NCBI RefSeq assembly: GCF_026151205.1
Contig: NC_087076.1
Coordinates: 2,379,902-2,443,901 of the forward strand
Reading direction: 5' to 3'
Length of the DNA stretch: 64,000 bases
Source: Bolinopsis microptera
Taxonomy: Eukaryota > Ctenophora > Tentaculata > Lobata > Bolinopsidae
The notes beneath the pieces were generated by a model that saw only the letters and a list, made by a program, of their open reading frames with translations, had not been told where the DNA came from and ran no database searches. Each line of letters opens with the position of its first letter. Positions within the stretch are counted from its first letter, which is position 1. Made by a program: the position numbers and the translations under genes. Positions 24,001-39,000 of the stretch are shown here, one piece after another.

Positions 24001-27000
24001 TCAATCTATCAAATATCTTCTGAACTATGCGTTCAACCTATCAAATCTCGTCTTAACTATGCGTTCAACCTATCAAATCTCTTCTAGTTCTTATCTATGC
24101 GTTCAATTTATCAAATCGCTTCTTAACTATGCGTTCAACCTATCAAATCTCTTCTTAACTATGTGTCCAACCTATCAAATATCTTCTTAACTATGTGCTC
24201 AACCTATCAAATCTCTTCTTATCTATGCGTTCAATCTATCAAATCGCTTCTTAACTATGTGTTCAACCTATCAAATATCTTCTTAACTATGCGTTCAACC
24301 TATCAAATCTCGTCTTAACTATGCGTTCAACCTATCAAATATCGTCTTAACTATGTGCTCAACCTATCAAATCTCTTCTTAACTATGCGCTCAATCTATC
24401 AAATATCTTTTTTAACTATGCGCTCAATCTATCAAATCTCTTCTTATCTATGCGTTCAATCTATCAATTATCTTCTTAACTATGTGACATGCGTTCAATC
24501 TATCAAATCTCTTCTTAACTATACGTTCAATCTATCAAATATCTTCTTGACTATGCGCTCAACCTATCAAATCTCTTCTTAACTATGCGCTCAATCTATC
24601 AAATCTCTTCTTAGCTATGCGGTCAATCTATCAAATATCTTCTTAACTATGCGTTCAATCTATCAAATCTCTTCTTAACTATGCGTCCAACTTATCAAAT
24701 ATATTCTTAGCTAAGCGATATTTTTTGACCGTCATTTTCGTGAAACGGCATTCTCACCAGTCACCAAGAGAGATACTGCTTACATTTTTGATGAATTTGA
24801 TTGTGTTAGCTTGATGCCTCATGTGTACGCCATATATCGTGAGTAAAACGTCTCGCTGATTGATTGGCATGGTCACGTGATACAATTCCTGGTGTGTGAT
24901 TGGACCCCTCTCATTACAGCGATCTGCGGGAGTCTCTCCACACACACATTTCCAACACGCACTGTGATATTTATAACTTTATATACCATCTTCATCATCG
25001 GTTCGCTGTGAACATCTTGATCTATTAAACACGATATCATATAATCGGTGACAAATATTGAAAAGAATAGGATATTTTACACCGATCTCTGCTCGCCATC
25101 TGGCGTTAAAATACTGCAATAATAATACAATGTCATTAAATGTGTACTTGGTCAGTCTCATCCAACTCTCTCCACACGTCTTTTATATTGTATTGAACAC
25201 CGGGCCGCGTTGAGAGATGGTGCAGTCCTTAGTTCATCTCGCCCTCTAATACTCCGGACAATGGCGATGCTGTTTTTTCTAGATTGCCTTCTCAGTTTGT
25301 GTAACTACTGACATTGTTGTTCTTAACGTGTTATTAGGTGACAATAGGTGTTTTCTAGCCGGTGACTAGGAGCTCATTACTCAGATGCATTTTTATTCTC
25401 CTTCGGGGTACAAAGTACGTTTCTTCTGTTTTATATATTTACTCTAATGGAAACAAAAATAATATTTCTGTCCTGATTCTAATCAATACGCTTTTAATCA
25501 TAAAACTATCAAAACATTAATAACATTATTATCGTGATTAATAGTCGTCTATTTTCATCTAAGAATGAAATTTGATCCAAATTTTGGTTAATTGTTAATC
25601 AAGTTGATCAAAAAGGATGTCGCGAATAAAAAACACTTAAAGGACTCCAAAGTCCATAACTTGTTCTCAATAAGTTATTCTCCAAAAATCTGCTGTTAGA
25701 TTCAATATCTGATAAAACAACTTAAAATAAATTCGTTTGCTTAAATTTCTGAAAATTTAAATCGCGGAGGACCAGGGGTGGGTGGAGACTGGAGGACCAG
25801 GGGTGGGTGCAGGGGTGGGTGTTATCAGTAGTCTTAGGTATTATGTGAACGATTCCTTACGATTTGTTAATTTCAGGTTATCCCTGCCTGGCGCACAGAT
25901 GGAATCAAATCAAAATTTGAGGTAAGCTATTTTGAAAAGTTTTTTTCATAGTTGTGATTCAAAAATTCAGAAGTTAAAGAAAAACAAATTTTGAGGTTTG
26001 GTTCGTAATCGTATTATAACGAGATGCTTCAAGCAAACGTTGGTGCGCTTACCCAATAAGAAATTAGAATTTTCTGGTTTTTTATCAAACATGGTAAATG
26101 GTAATTGGTAAGTGGTTACCCAGATTTAACTATATGTATAATATTATGTGGACTTGTCAGGATCAATGTTAACTCTCAAACAGATTGTGTCACTCTGTAA
26201 CATGTAACACTTCAGAACAGAGAAATCAAGCTGTTATACAGCCAGTACTTCTTCAAGCAGAAGATGGAAATGGTTGTCCTCCTTCTCATCGTCCTCTGTA
26301 TCAACTCCCTCCTCTTCATAGTACTCTATTTCATTAACAAGAAGGACTGGACCCACCTCCTCATTCTGGTGGTGGTTGTGTTTATAGCTTGCATCATATT
26401 GCTAATAGAACTACTCAACTCCAGAACTAGGAGCACTAAACATTTGACTCTCATATCATTTATAATCTGGCTGCTGCAGTGTGTACTGTTGTTTTCACTA
26501 GCAGGGATCAGGCAGCAGACGTATAGAACTCCAAGTGACGACGTGGCCCTGGTGGTGTTCATTACCTTCGTTACGTACACCATGTTACCACTGCGACTAA
26601 TTCACACTGTCATTCTGGGGGTCATCTTGGCCATTGCTCATGCGGCCACAGTTTACGGTCTGTCTGCAGCTAAAAATAAAACAGAGGAGGGCAATGTTGT
26701 GCGTCAGGTATGTTGGCTACTTTTACTTGACTTTTTATTTTTCATTAATTTTACAGGGCTGTTCTTGTACACTGATTTAATTATAACATGTCGCATGTTA
26801 TAGAATGGAATAGATGCGATTTCATGATTAATAAACTAATCTTTATAACTATACCATGATTAATAAACTAATGTTTATAACTATACCACCGTCCCAAAAC
26901 CTGGCATCTAAAAATTGAGCTTTTAGTTTTAGTGTAAATTTATTGAAGATTGGAGCTATTAGTAGAGTTTTGATATAGGTACGTTTGGTATAATCTACAG

Positions 27001-30000
27001 ATTTGTGATGACTAATAGAAAGTAAGGACATGTTTAGTTAATGTAGCTCACCAGTCACTCTTTAACAGTTTTATTTTTGACGAAATTTAAATGGTTCTAT
27101 TTTTATCGAAACTTAACATTACCAAATTTGGGTCTTTGAACGCATAACTGTGGCAGGCTTGCGAGTAACTTTAAACCGTTCTTATAGTGATTTTTGACCA
27201 AATAAGCATAATGAATAGCAGTTTATATTTCTCAGGCTCATATCTGGGGTTGATAGAGATAGTAAGGACTCTATTTCTAGGTGCTACGCTCCTTAGAAAA
27301 TATTTATAATTTCCAACATATCCCAACACATCTCGATTCTTTAGAAGAATGGAGATAGAATTGAGGAGTGTGATTGCGGGTCGCGTAATTAATGAACACT
27401 GAATAGCGCTATGTAGTGATGGTATAGTAGCTTAGCTGTTTACCACCCATTAGGGTCATGTTTTATGAAACTACAGGGTGGGCCAAAAGTCAGTGTGCAA
27501 ACGTTGGGTCTTATACCTCCGCCGTGTTTTATATTTGAGAGCTGTTGCTTTGCAGATGGCATACTGTACTTACTGGTTCGAGGATTCCGTCGTCAAAATT
27601 TGAAAATTCGAATATTTTAGACCACGCCCATTCAATATTAAAACACCTATATTGTTTTCTCTGAACATGCCTAATTTTTTTAGAGACTGTAGATTATCAA
27701 ATGTTGCATATGATCTGAAAACATGAGGCAAAACGGATTAGAAATGACGAAGTTATCAAGCATTTTGTGTATCTTGTTAACAAAATTGACTGGGTGATTA
27801 TGTGACACCGTGACACGACACCTTAATTGGGCACCCTTAACAATTCCCATAATGTTTAACGGGGTCGTTAACGGGGTCACCTTATCACGTGATTAGGTAA
27901 ACCAATCACCTGATCACACGTAATGAATATACTCGTTATTCTTCAAATCTCGGTCATCTGAGAAGCTACAGTTCTAATTCTTTCAGGACAAACGTAATTC
28001 GAATGGCCAAACACAATTCAATAACATTTAGCTTGATCCGACTATCCAAACTATCAAATAAATGTGAAAATGAACATCCATTTGAAAAAAATGAACGCGA
28101 ATATTTTTCGAGTTGACAATTCCTCGAACCAGTGGTGGTACTAAGTCATACCAGAAGGAAGTGTTTCAATTGGGCACTCAGTGACTGAGCTATTAAGGCC
28201 AACGTTTGCACACTGACTTTTGGCCCACCCTGTATGTCATATAATCATGTTTTTATCCCCCTCAGTTGTTGGCGAACATTCTAGTGTACATATGTAGCAA
28301 TCTCTGCGGACTTTACCACCATCATCTAAGTGAGATTGCGCACAGACGTACTTTCCTAGAAACTAGGGGTTTCATCAAAAATCAGCTGGAACTCAGCCAA
28401 CAGAAAGACCAACAGGTGCTGAACGTTTATCTTGATTAATCATATTTTACACTACAGCTTCTTTAATATAACAGCTGTTGGGCAAAGTGACAGGAGAGTC
28501 TTGTTTAATTCATCAGAAAATCTTCGTTTAATAAATTGTTCAAGTTACATACCTGGTACATACCAGTACATATCAGTACATACCAGTATCAAATAATAAT
28601 CTTGTGGGCAAGTTGTTCATTATATAACGTCACTTGTCTTTATTGTAATAATAATGTGCCAGCTATTTTAGTGGCAATTAATGATTCATGGAACAATACT
28701 TAATGGCAAATTTTCAAAGAAAGGGCGATTATTACTGGAATTACTGGAATTACTGGAATGTAACACTGGTACTCGTCCAGGAGTCGTTGCTGAACTCTGT
28801 ATTACCTGGTTACATAGCAGAAGAGATGCTGAAAGACATCCTGAAGGGTAATGGTATGAGACAACAACCCATGAACCTCCAGTTTCACAAGATTTACATC
28901 AAGAAACACGATGAAGTCAGGTATTTCACCTATACTAGCATTGCTGAGTAGTATGAGATATTGCCGGGAATTGGAAATTAAGGATTATTTTCCTCCCCAA
29001 TTATTTGTTTCTTGCTTTAAATGTCAGCCGTTCTTATATTATTATATTATAGTGGTTCACGAATTAAGAAATTAATTAAAAATTAACGCATATCAAGAAT
29101 ATGACTACTTCACTGCTACAATCACGTGTCTAAATTTCAGTATTCTGTTTGCGGACATAGTGGGTTTCACCAAGATGGCTTCAGGTTGCACTGCTCAGGA
29201 GCTTGTTAAAATACTGAACACTCTTTTTGGACGATTTGATGATCTAGCTAAGGTAATTTTGTCCCAAAAACTTTTCATAGTTTATTTAACTCCTAAAATG
29301 ATTTAACGTCTTAGTTTTTATAATCATATGGGAAGTGGGCAACATCGTTAATTCTTTAAAGTTCAGTAGAAACGACCTATTTAGATAAAACTGAGACTGA
29401 TATATTTGTGGTCTGTTGGTAACCCAGCATATTAACCTGCAGAAGAATAAGTGTATGAGGATTAAGATACTGGGCGACTGTTACTACTGTGTATGTGGTG
29501 TTCCCAACCCCTCTCCTGATCACGCCATATGCTCTGTTCTCATGGCCTTCGATATGATCACTTGCATCAAGTTAGTCATTATAGTGTTCTTATTTAACAC
29601 GGTCACTTACCTCTATAATAATGATTGTTCAGGTTAGTTGGTAATGCTTATGAGAATTAATTTGATTTTCTAATATCCAATGATTGCAAACCGTCCTGTG
29701 ACAGAGAGGTACGAGACAACACACGAGTAGAGGTGAACATGAGAGTGGGAATTAATACTGGGGGAGTGTTGGGTGGGGTACTGGGTCACAGAAAGTGGCA
29801 GTTTGATGTTTGGAGCGACAGTGTTACTATTGCTAACCATATGGAGAGCGGTGGGCTATCTGGGTCAGTTTACTTACTTTCTCATCCTTGCTTATTTTAT
29901 TTTATTGATATTAATAAATGTGATTTCTTGAAGGCGGGGAGCTCACTTTCTCCTTATTATAAGTTTTCACCATTGTAATGTGTAGAAATTAAGAACATGA

Positions 30001-33000
30001 AAGAAACTCGTTTGTCAATCCCTAATCACTATCCAGTATCCAATGACGGTGATTAGAAAGTTAATTAAATCTCCTCCTCCCTTAGTCGAGTACACATCTC
30101 GGCGTCTACTCGAGCATGTCTGCCCTCTGATATCCAGTGTGAGCCGGGGCACGGCGAGGACAGAGACAAGTACCTGAAAGAAAAACAGGTCACTACATAC
30201 CTGGTCCTTAACCCTGAATCTTGTGCTGAGCAGGCCGCCGTAAGTTATCATTAGCTGCATTTTAAACATATTTTTATTAGTAATTTATTGTCAAGGTTAC
30301 CAAAACACGCTCAGTAAATAAAATACTTTGGTTTTTTATTCTAAAATGATATGAATATCACACAACTTAATCAACATGGGTCAGTCAATAAAATCTAAAC
30401 TAAATACTAAATACTTAAAATACTTGAGTGGTGATACTTGGTCATGTGAAGGTCCATGTAGACGTTATTCCCGTTGTCTGGAGGTAGAGCAGTATGTGCT
30501 GCTAAAAGGTGGAGCAATATTTACTTTTAGTGACTTAATTTTTTAGATAATATGAGTTTATAGAATTTACATTTAAATTTATAGTGGTGAGAATTATATG
30601 GTGGTTATCGCATAGTTACTGGACCATTAAGGTGTTTCTAACACAGTATCGTATTAAAATTGTAGGCTTTATTCTAAATTGGCTAATTGGCTTGAGTGTA
30701 GGCTCTTTATTAGCGGTGCATTCTACAGAATTTCTGCTCCAATCGTTCTACCTCCAATAAACAGCTATATATTATGTAGCTTATAAAGTATAAACAACTG
30801 TCAGCTGTAAACATTTTAACATTAACATCAAAATGTATAGATATATTTAATGTGCCCCTGATTGGTTAAGCTTGTCTAATGTTTTGAAATAAACTACATT
30901 TACGTTTGCTTACTCTGGCTGGATATATTGGGCTGAATTCAAGTTGTAAAGAAGTTGGTTCCGGTATATTAATGTATACATTTATTGGCCAGAGCATTGT
31001 ATTCATTATTCAAGGATATGTCCAAATTCGTTGTATAAAACATAATGTATCTCTTAACAATGTATTAAATCACTGCAGCAAGGCGATATCTCTAACAATT
31101 AGTATTACTCTGTGTTTCATTTTGATATAACTACGATGGGTAACATTTCTCCTATGATCTAAAGCTTAAATTATCATACAGTCTACCGTGAGTAAAACTC
31201 ACTGCAAGTATTTTGAGTCAATTAATCGCCAATCAATGAAATCAAAGTTAAGCTCCTTGCAAAAACTATGTAACTGTCAAACACCATCACAGCCAAGTTG
31301 TTAAATATATCCGATACCGATACTCTACAGCTTCAGCATCTTACATGCCTCTTAGTCTAACAGACTATCAGACCGGGTAGGATGATTGTTATTTTATTCC
31401 AACAATTTCTAATAATTATCCGAGCCTTAGAATTTTTTGAATCTATGAATTAGATTTGATTAAATGTTCACTATCAATTCATATAATGTCTGATGGTTTT
31501 AATGACGTGATTTATCGATCAATCTTTCTTGCCATATTGGATATTCATTTGACAGCTTCAAAGGAGATATCTTGGCTGTGAACCATATTGTTTGTCGAGA
31601 AAGTGACACAAAAAATGTGTTAATTGTTTCCTAAACTAGGACAAGGAAATGTTCACGTAAAAATGCTAAGTTTTAAACTGAAATTAGATTTTAATCTTGG
31701 TGGGGAGATAAAGCGATCAGCTTCCAGAATCGACAATTATTGATAAATCAAATTCCAGAAACTCTGTCACTTGTCAAAATAAATATAGTTCACCTCCCCG
31801 CCAGAATCCAGTTTAGTTAATTCTGCAATTAACAATTTGGTTGAGACATCCCGGCATAGTATGCCGGGCATACTTTATAGCAATGTTTTGATCTGTTATC
31901 AGATGACAGCATAGAGTCCGAAACATGATCTTTCAAGAATTCAGAATACAACAAAACATATTATCATATAATATCATGACGCAGTGAAACTATCGGACTA
32001 CGATGTATATTGACTCGGTTACATCGTTTCCTGTTACCTTCTCGGCTCCCTGTTAATCGTTTTAAAAAGACGAGCTTTGTTCAAATTTAAAGTTTTAAAA
32101 TATACATTATTTATTTATTTGCAATTTGGATTGACTAAAGAATCACTGAGAAAGTATTTGACAATGTCCCCTTAGAAAGTACTATCAAAACAGCTGCCAA
32201 TTACTATGATGTTGAACCAATCACCAGTCCCTAACTGTATTATAATCACACAGCGTGCAAATATGTCATAAAAAGAGGGAATAACAAAATATGGATTCGC
32301 TCACTGTTTTGTATTCATTATAAAGTTCATCGTTTGAGGTTTCTGAATTTGGAGAATTCTTTGGAGCACAGGAAGTAAAGCAGGAAGTAGAGCTCGTTTC
32401 ATCAAAAGAGTTCACTTCCGCGCCGTTAGCATACTTATATTAAAAAGCAGTTGATGGGGGAAGTAATCATTTTAAAGCAGTTATTTTTCTTTATGGTGAT
32501 TTGCATTCCAGGATCTTTCTAGACAGAAAGTGAGAAAGAGTTAAAGACAAAATTAACCAATAATTACTAATAAGAGTATATAATAAAAAATCGAATCATT
32601 ATTGAGATACCTTTCGTGCTAAAATAATATTGTTTGCGAAAGAGTTATTAAAATTACAGTGTAATAAATAAAATCTATTGTCTATAATATGCATCGAAAA
32701 TAAAAACATAACCCAAAAAGGGTATATTCAAGCAAATATTTAAGCCTGACCTTATATGGTAAAAGATAACGTTATGAACTTTCGATCTAATTAGCAAAAA
32801 CACACTGCTCATGCTATACATTATGTCACTCTTCCAATACCTTTGAAAGCTTCAATAAGAACTTATTTAAGAAATAATTGAGGCAGTTCAATAAATCAAT
32901 CCTAAAAGATGTCCAGCTATAACAATATTAGTGATATAGTTGTGATATAATTGTGATGCTCCAGAATAGTCATTCACAGTGTACTTGTCCAACCAGTCCT

Positions 33001-36000
33001 CATCCCATGTTTTGAGGTATTTCCTGAGTGCCTCCTCCTTAGTGCCTGGCTGGACACACACCTCAGCTCCACAACCATAGTTGCAGAAGTTGGTGGTATT
33101 CGTCTGTGTCTCGTCACACTTCCCTAGTGCAGGTCCTTGACAGGCTAGAGTGTAGGGGACGTAGGGTCGGGTGTGGTAGTGATAAACCACCTCGTCTGAG
33201 TCATCACTAACCGGACCAAAGTGACCACCACACTCGTCCACAACAGGTGCCTTGCCTCCAACATCCTGGAATGTGTAAATACCAAACCCGTCCAGTGCCC
33301 AGCCGGTTAAACGGCCGTGTTTGTGGGGGGTTGCACCCCTGGAGATCCCTTTGTGATCCTCTGTGAAGGCATTCAGACAGTCCGGTGCCTTGTGGAAGTG
33401 ATAGATTGGAGTGGAACCAGGTGGTGCCCCATCTGGCATGTTGCTCATGTCCAACTGACTAAGCGGTGGAGTAACGTGCCCACCACAGATTAACTGGAAC
33501 TTTGCTTCGTCGATACTGATGCCCCCAAAAGTGGCAGATCCTCTGATACCGATGCCATTAGTAGCCACGCCCAGTACAGCTCCATCTGACTTAGCTGCTC
33601 CAACAGTTTCAGCATCATACATGTCTCTTGGTCTATCAGAGCGGGTAGGGTTGCCTTTCAGAGGTATTTTGTACCAAGCTTCACTAGGGACCCACACATC
33701 ACCATAATCTGTAGAGCCTGGCCCGTTATCACCTCCACACTTGAAGATGTCCTCTGGGAAATAGCATCGCTCCAATTCTATTTCCTCTGGGGTGCAGTAC
33801 CCGTTTCCTAGTCCCAAAGGACAGTAGGGGTTGTAGTAGAAATCAGGGACAGAATTCGAGTGAATGTACCTGCAGAATCAGTATTCAGTGATGATTAAGT
33901 AATTGATAACAGATGATCAAATGATCCAAAAATTTTGAAATACAGGAAATTTTTTCCACAATTAACGTGCAGTTGTTACAGAGAAAGAGAATTTTATCCA
34001 AACTACCTGAATTCTTTATCTGTATCCATCTCCATGCAACTCCCCCAGTTGTTTGTCTTCCCAGCCTCAGTCCAAGTAACAGTCATACATTCAGCCGCTA
34101 AATCAGGGAACTCTGTCTTGTCTAAAGCTCTCTTTTGTCTGTTAAGTGGGGTGATGTTAGCGTATTCATTACACATATGGGGTGTGTCCCGTACAGCATG
34201 GTGGCAACGCTGGAAATGAATCTCTTCCACTGAGGAGCGCGCGTGTCTCCCCCCATACACTGGAACTAGCAGTACCACCTGGGAAAAGTGCCAGGAGGTG
34301 ACCGGGATTGGCAATTTTGAGCTATCCCGGTCCCGGTCCTGGTCCCGGTCAACCGGGTCAAGTCACATTTTTCATCCCGGTCGCGGTCCCGGTCAAATGC
34401 TGATTTATGATCCCGGTCCCGGTTAATTCAGGATTCTTGGTCCCGGTCCCAGTCCCGGTCAATCACTCAAATTTGCCGGGATTTTGACCGGGATCTTTTA
34501 CATAATTTCATTCACTGTGATTTTAAGTTTTTACTTTCATTCATTGTGAATTTCATCTTTAAACAACCTCTGAGCCAAATAAAACAATGTTTAAAATTAA
34601 TATCGTTACATAACTCATAAGTGCAAACTAACATCAAGTTTTCAACTCGGGCTACGCCCAATTGTAAATTGGAATTGGAGAATGAAACTGTTGAATAATT
34701 TGAGGGATTATTGATTGAGGAATGAGGAATGAGGGTGAACTTGAGTAATCAGTACATGAACATTATTGGTGTAGTACATTAGGCCCATGCCCCATATTGA
34801 CGGGTATTTTCTAGTTTTTCTAATTTAATATTCTAGTTATTACTTATTCAAATTGTTCAATTATAATGTAAATGAAAGTTGCAGCTTTCAATATGAGAAT
34901 ACCAGTTTTGGTCCCGGTCATCCCGGTCATCCCGGTCAAATCCCGGTCATCCCGGTCAAATCCCGGTCATCCCGGTCATCCCGGTAAAATTGGATTGTTG
35001 GTCCCGGTCCCGTTCCCAGTAAGATAGAAATCCCAGAAATTATTGGTCCCGGTCCCAGTCCCGGTCACGGTAAATTGATAATCTCAGTCCCGGTCCCGGT
35101 CCCGGTCAAGTCACATTTTGTATCCCGGTCCCGGTCCCGGTCCTGGTCCCGGTCAGGCCTAAAATCATGTCCCGGTCGCCTCCTGAAAAGTGCAATATCG
35201 ATAATATGATAAATGAGACTATTTGCACGTAAGGAGTATGGTGGATGTGAGGAACCACATTTGCTAAAATTCAATTCTCCGCAGCCTACATCCTAATCCG
35301 GAAGGAGTGTGATATCATGTAAATTTATCCAAAACAATATTGCATTTCTTGAGAGTATACCTAACATCTAGAAGTAAACATCCGTATATTTACCAGATAC
35401 AATGAAATCATCGTCAAGACTCCACCCAATCTTCAAATCTGCGTTTCCAAACTTATCGAATGTTTTGTTGGTTTATTTTAAATTAATTTTATTCTCTATA
35501 ATGTAAGATTCTAAAGGTAAATAATAAAGAACAAACAATCTATTTTGCCTAAAGCTATCGATTAGTCAGCATTGTATTTCGGACGAAAATGAAACTGAAA
35601 ATGGTAAAAGAGCTGAGTACACTGTCCTGATTTTCAACACTAAGAGGTAATTGCGGGGGGGGGGGGGGGGGGGGGGCAATCCCGTCATTTGTCTACTAAA
35701 GATCCCCCAATTTAACTTAATCGTGGTAATTGCACGAGGTATTGGAAGATGGACACGCAGTTCCAAATAAATGTCGGTAAACCTATAAGTCCATAATGCA
35801 ATCTGATGCCGGAAAAGAGTGCATGTTTACCGTCTCAGAAAGTTTCTCAGAAATGTGTCTCCTTTTAAAAAGCTGGCAACAAACCCACGACTACGACTAT
35901 CATGATAAACTATGAAACCCGCTGAGTTACAATACATGATTATTGCAGATGTAGTATAGATATAACACGGTTTTAGAGTATAATTGTAAATGTAACATCC

Positions 36001-39000
36001 AGCCTTGTGCCTACCTTCTCGTCAGGGTAGGGTACAATCTGTACATACTAAGTTTAAGGAGCAGTAAGTTTTCATAATGCAGAGTCCTGGACTCCAGGGT
36101 AAGATTATACTCCGTCATCTTACCCAGAGTTTCGTTACACTTCTTTAAATATGTTTCGACATTCTTCTAAATCTAATAGAATTATGGTTATATGGTTATA
36201 GGATGACATTTTTACGATGGAGCGAAGGTTGCCATGACTCAAATCACGTGATATTAAAGGTTTTATGTATTTCGACATTCTTCTTAATTACATTCTTAAC
36301 CCAATTAAAGGTACTGTCTGGATTAATGATAAGATTGTATTAATATATTTCTAAGTTCTAAAATTCCAAGAAATAAAAAGTCTGGCGATAGGATTGGAAA
36401 CAAAATGGAGTCCATAAATCCTACGAATAACGCTATTAAATTAAAACTATTAGCTCTAAAAACCTATAGGAATCGAGGTAAATGAAAATTATAGTTTTTG
36501 AAACTGACTAAACATAACTACCAATATAAAGTAACGAGTCCTTGTAATCTCTTAGATATGTTTATTGTTTATTTATATCAACTTTTTTAATTGTGGTATA
36601 TTTTGAAACCGCGTTAGGTTACAAATCATAAGGTCAATTAAAGTCAAATATGATCTGTCTTATCAACTATCAAGTAAGGTTGTATATCCCCGTACCGTAC
36701 AACGTACATATGTAAATTGTAACCACGTACATGATACACACATAAACTTATCGCTAAACACAGTTAAAGTGGTGATAAGATAGCAAAATTAAGCATGCAA
36801 TTAGTGCTGAACCGAACTGCTCGTTCACCGAAGAACGGGGACACAGCTAGTGATAGACTTTTTTTCTAGATCAATAAATAAAAATCAATTTTAATCATAG
36901 ATTATAAGATCAGGTAATCACACATCCCAAATTGTGCATAGCACAGCCTGTTATTCCTAATATGGGCATAATTTAAGTATCAGTTGGTGGGAAAGGTTAC
37001 TCATTTTAGCAGAATTCAGCTAAATCAGGATTATTGGTATTAACGTTGTTGTGCTGTAGATACCATGTCGACACTTTAAATGGCAAACTCAGAGTTACTG
37101 TAAAACCCAAAACAGGACAACTTTTACCTTTCCACTACTCTAACTGTAAAGCCTAATCCTAATACAATGCACTATTGGTCTACAAGTACATTAATTGCAT
37201 CTTAAACCTCTTAATCAAAGCACACCCAAATTATTCCATATTAGGCCTGGGTGGGGCAGTTTGTGTAAAATTATTGTAAAAATTAAGTATTTGCTGCTAT
37301 TTAATTATTTCTTTACTTTTTGCTTCACGTTCTCAACAAGTCTCATCTCTAAATATTAATATATCTTGGCAGATCGATACAGCACTGAAACTTGTAAATT
37401 TAATATAACTGTCAAGTGTATTAGTATCGATCATGTGTACAAGCAGATATTTGAATGCACTCAATTTCGACCCCCAAGTGGTGTCAAAATCACGAAATAA
37501 ATAATTATTGTAGTCTCTAAGAGGAAAACAACTATAAAGCTGTTGAGATGGGCGTTATTCCGATTAAAGGTATAAGTTTAAGATAATCAACCGGAAATGA
37601 TTGCGGAGTGAGCGAAATCAGTCCTCAACTGAAGACACGCTAGAAGGACTCTCAAATTAAAATAGGAGACTATCTAATTGGTATAAGCAAATCATATACT
37701 CTCATATAAATCAAGAGGCTTGCATATAATGAACATATTGACACGGGTGCAGAGTTGAGTCTGTACGGAAACTAGTAGTTTCAGATCCTTGTTTAACTTG
37801 CCGTACAGCAAGGTCATCCACTACTTTAGCCCGGCGAGGCACATAACTCCCTCTACAACTCCATATCAAATGTTTCATATATACTAGCCAAGTTCACAAG
37901 ATATATCCTTGTGTTTGAGAAGAGCTCGTTAGAACTGCTTCCTTTCCCTTCAGTATCCCACAGTCTCTGATATATTCGCCTTTCAAAATCTACTACAGAT
38001 TTTTTTCTCAACTCCAAGATCAGAAACCTGGACACTGACAAAGGCTCAAGAGAAAAGTTTAGACGGGACATACACAAAGATGCTGCGTATGGTGCTGGGT
38101 ATCTCATGGAAGGACAAGGTCAGCAATATTACTTTGTATGGTAGCCTACCAAGGCTGTCAAACAAGTTAAGAAGCAGGAGATTAAAAATGGCTGGACACT
38201 GCATCAAACATCCTGAGCTACTTGTCAGTGATTTAGTCTTATGGGAACCTATGCATGGTAGAGCACAGCAAGACCGACCAAGACTAAGCTACTTGTGTAT
38301 GTTACTGAAGGAAGTTGGGACAAACTCTAAAGAGGAACTGCGAACCCTGATGCGGGACAGGGATATATGGAGGGGCCGGGGTTATCTGGCGTAGATCGGA
38401 CTTAGTTCCGACATAGTAGTAGTAGTAGTACATATGTTTAGTAACCACATGATTAGTAACCACATGATTAGTAACCACATGATTAGTAACCACATTTTGT
38501 CGTACTAAGGAAAGAAAGTTCAGTCAGATAGTTATGCAATAATGCACGAATATCAGAAGACTAGTGACGTCAATAATGTGACCTTGTTAAATGGAAGGTT
38601 CATCTCTATAGATATCTAACAGTGGGTTTTCATTTAATCGATATTTTCCATGGAAAGCTGAGCCTTCAAGCAAGAAAGCTCACAAGCCAAAAAATGCAGA
38701 CTCTGACTCCAAATTTAAATGAGGGAACCAAGTTGATCAATGAGCAGTTCGGCAAAATAAAGACAACTCATGATTAATTAAATATGCCATAAATGAAATA
38801 TTAATCTAGCGGTGCTATTATTAATATTTATTTGGTGCATATTAGCTGCTAGGCAGTAAAAATATTCTGTTATCGCATCACTTATTACTGTATTTCCTAA
38901 ATTAACCTAAACCTTCAGGCTCTACAAAAATACCGGAAGCAGATAGTTGAAGAGGAAGAGAAAGAGGAAGTAGAGGAAGAGGTTGAGGAAGTGAACGGGA

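Larger units (their letters stand above)
18106..25876 (+). other. Adenylyl cyclase intron 1 (7.8 kb)
   Basis: No gene recognised inside. It holds several tandem arrays listed separately (18640, 20137, 20997, 23087, 24000) and a doubled 25-base unit at about 22868-22918. If the first exon is wrongly assigned this is simply upstream DNA. Confidence 0.45.
30240..38918 (+). other. Adenylyl cyclase intron 9 (8.7 kb)
   Basis: Between C1 exon 30086-30239 and linker exon 38919-39109. Contains the YHYH gene on the minus strand, a hAT-like element, a 22-base G run (35655-35676) and a LINE tail. 30240-32880 and 35460-37980 show nothing else recognisable. Confidence 0.6.

Noticed and set aside
23981-24713. 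Regular 32-base repeats resembling a CRISPR array
   Set aside because: The whole unit repeats; there are no unique spacers, and the genome is animal.
37853-38107. 84-codon minus-strand frame
   Set aside because: Overlaps the LINE fragment in antisense and has no similarity of its own.
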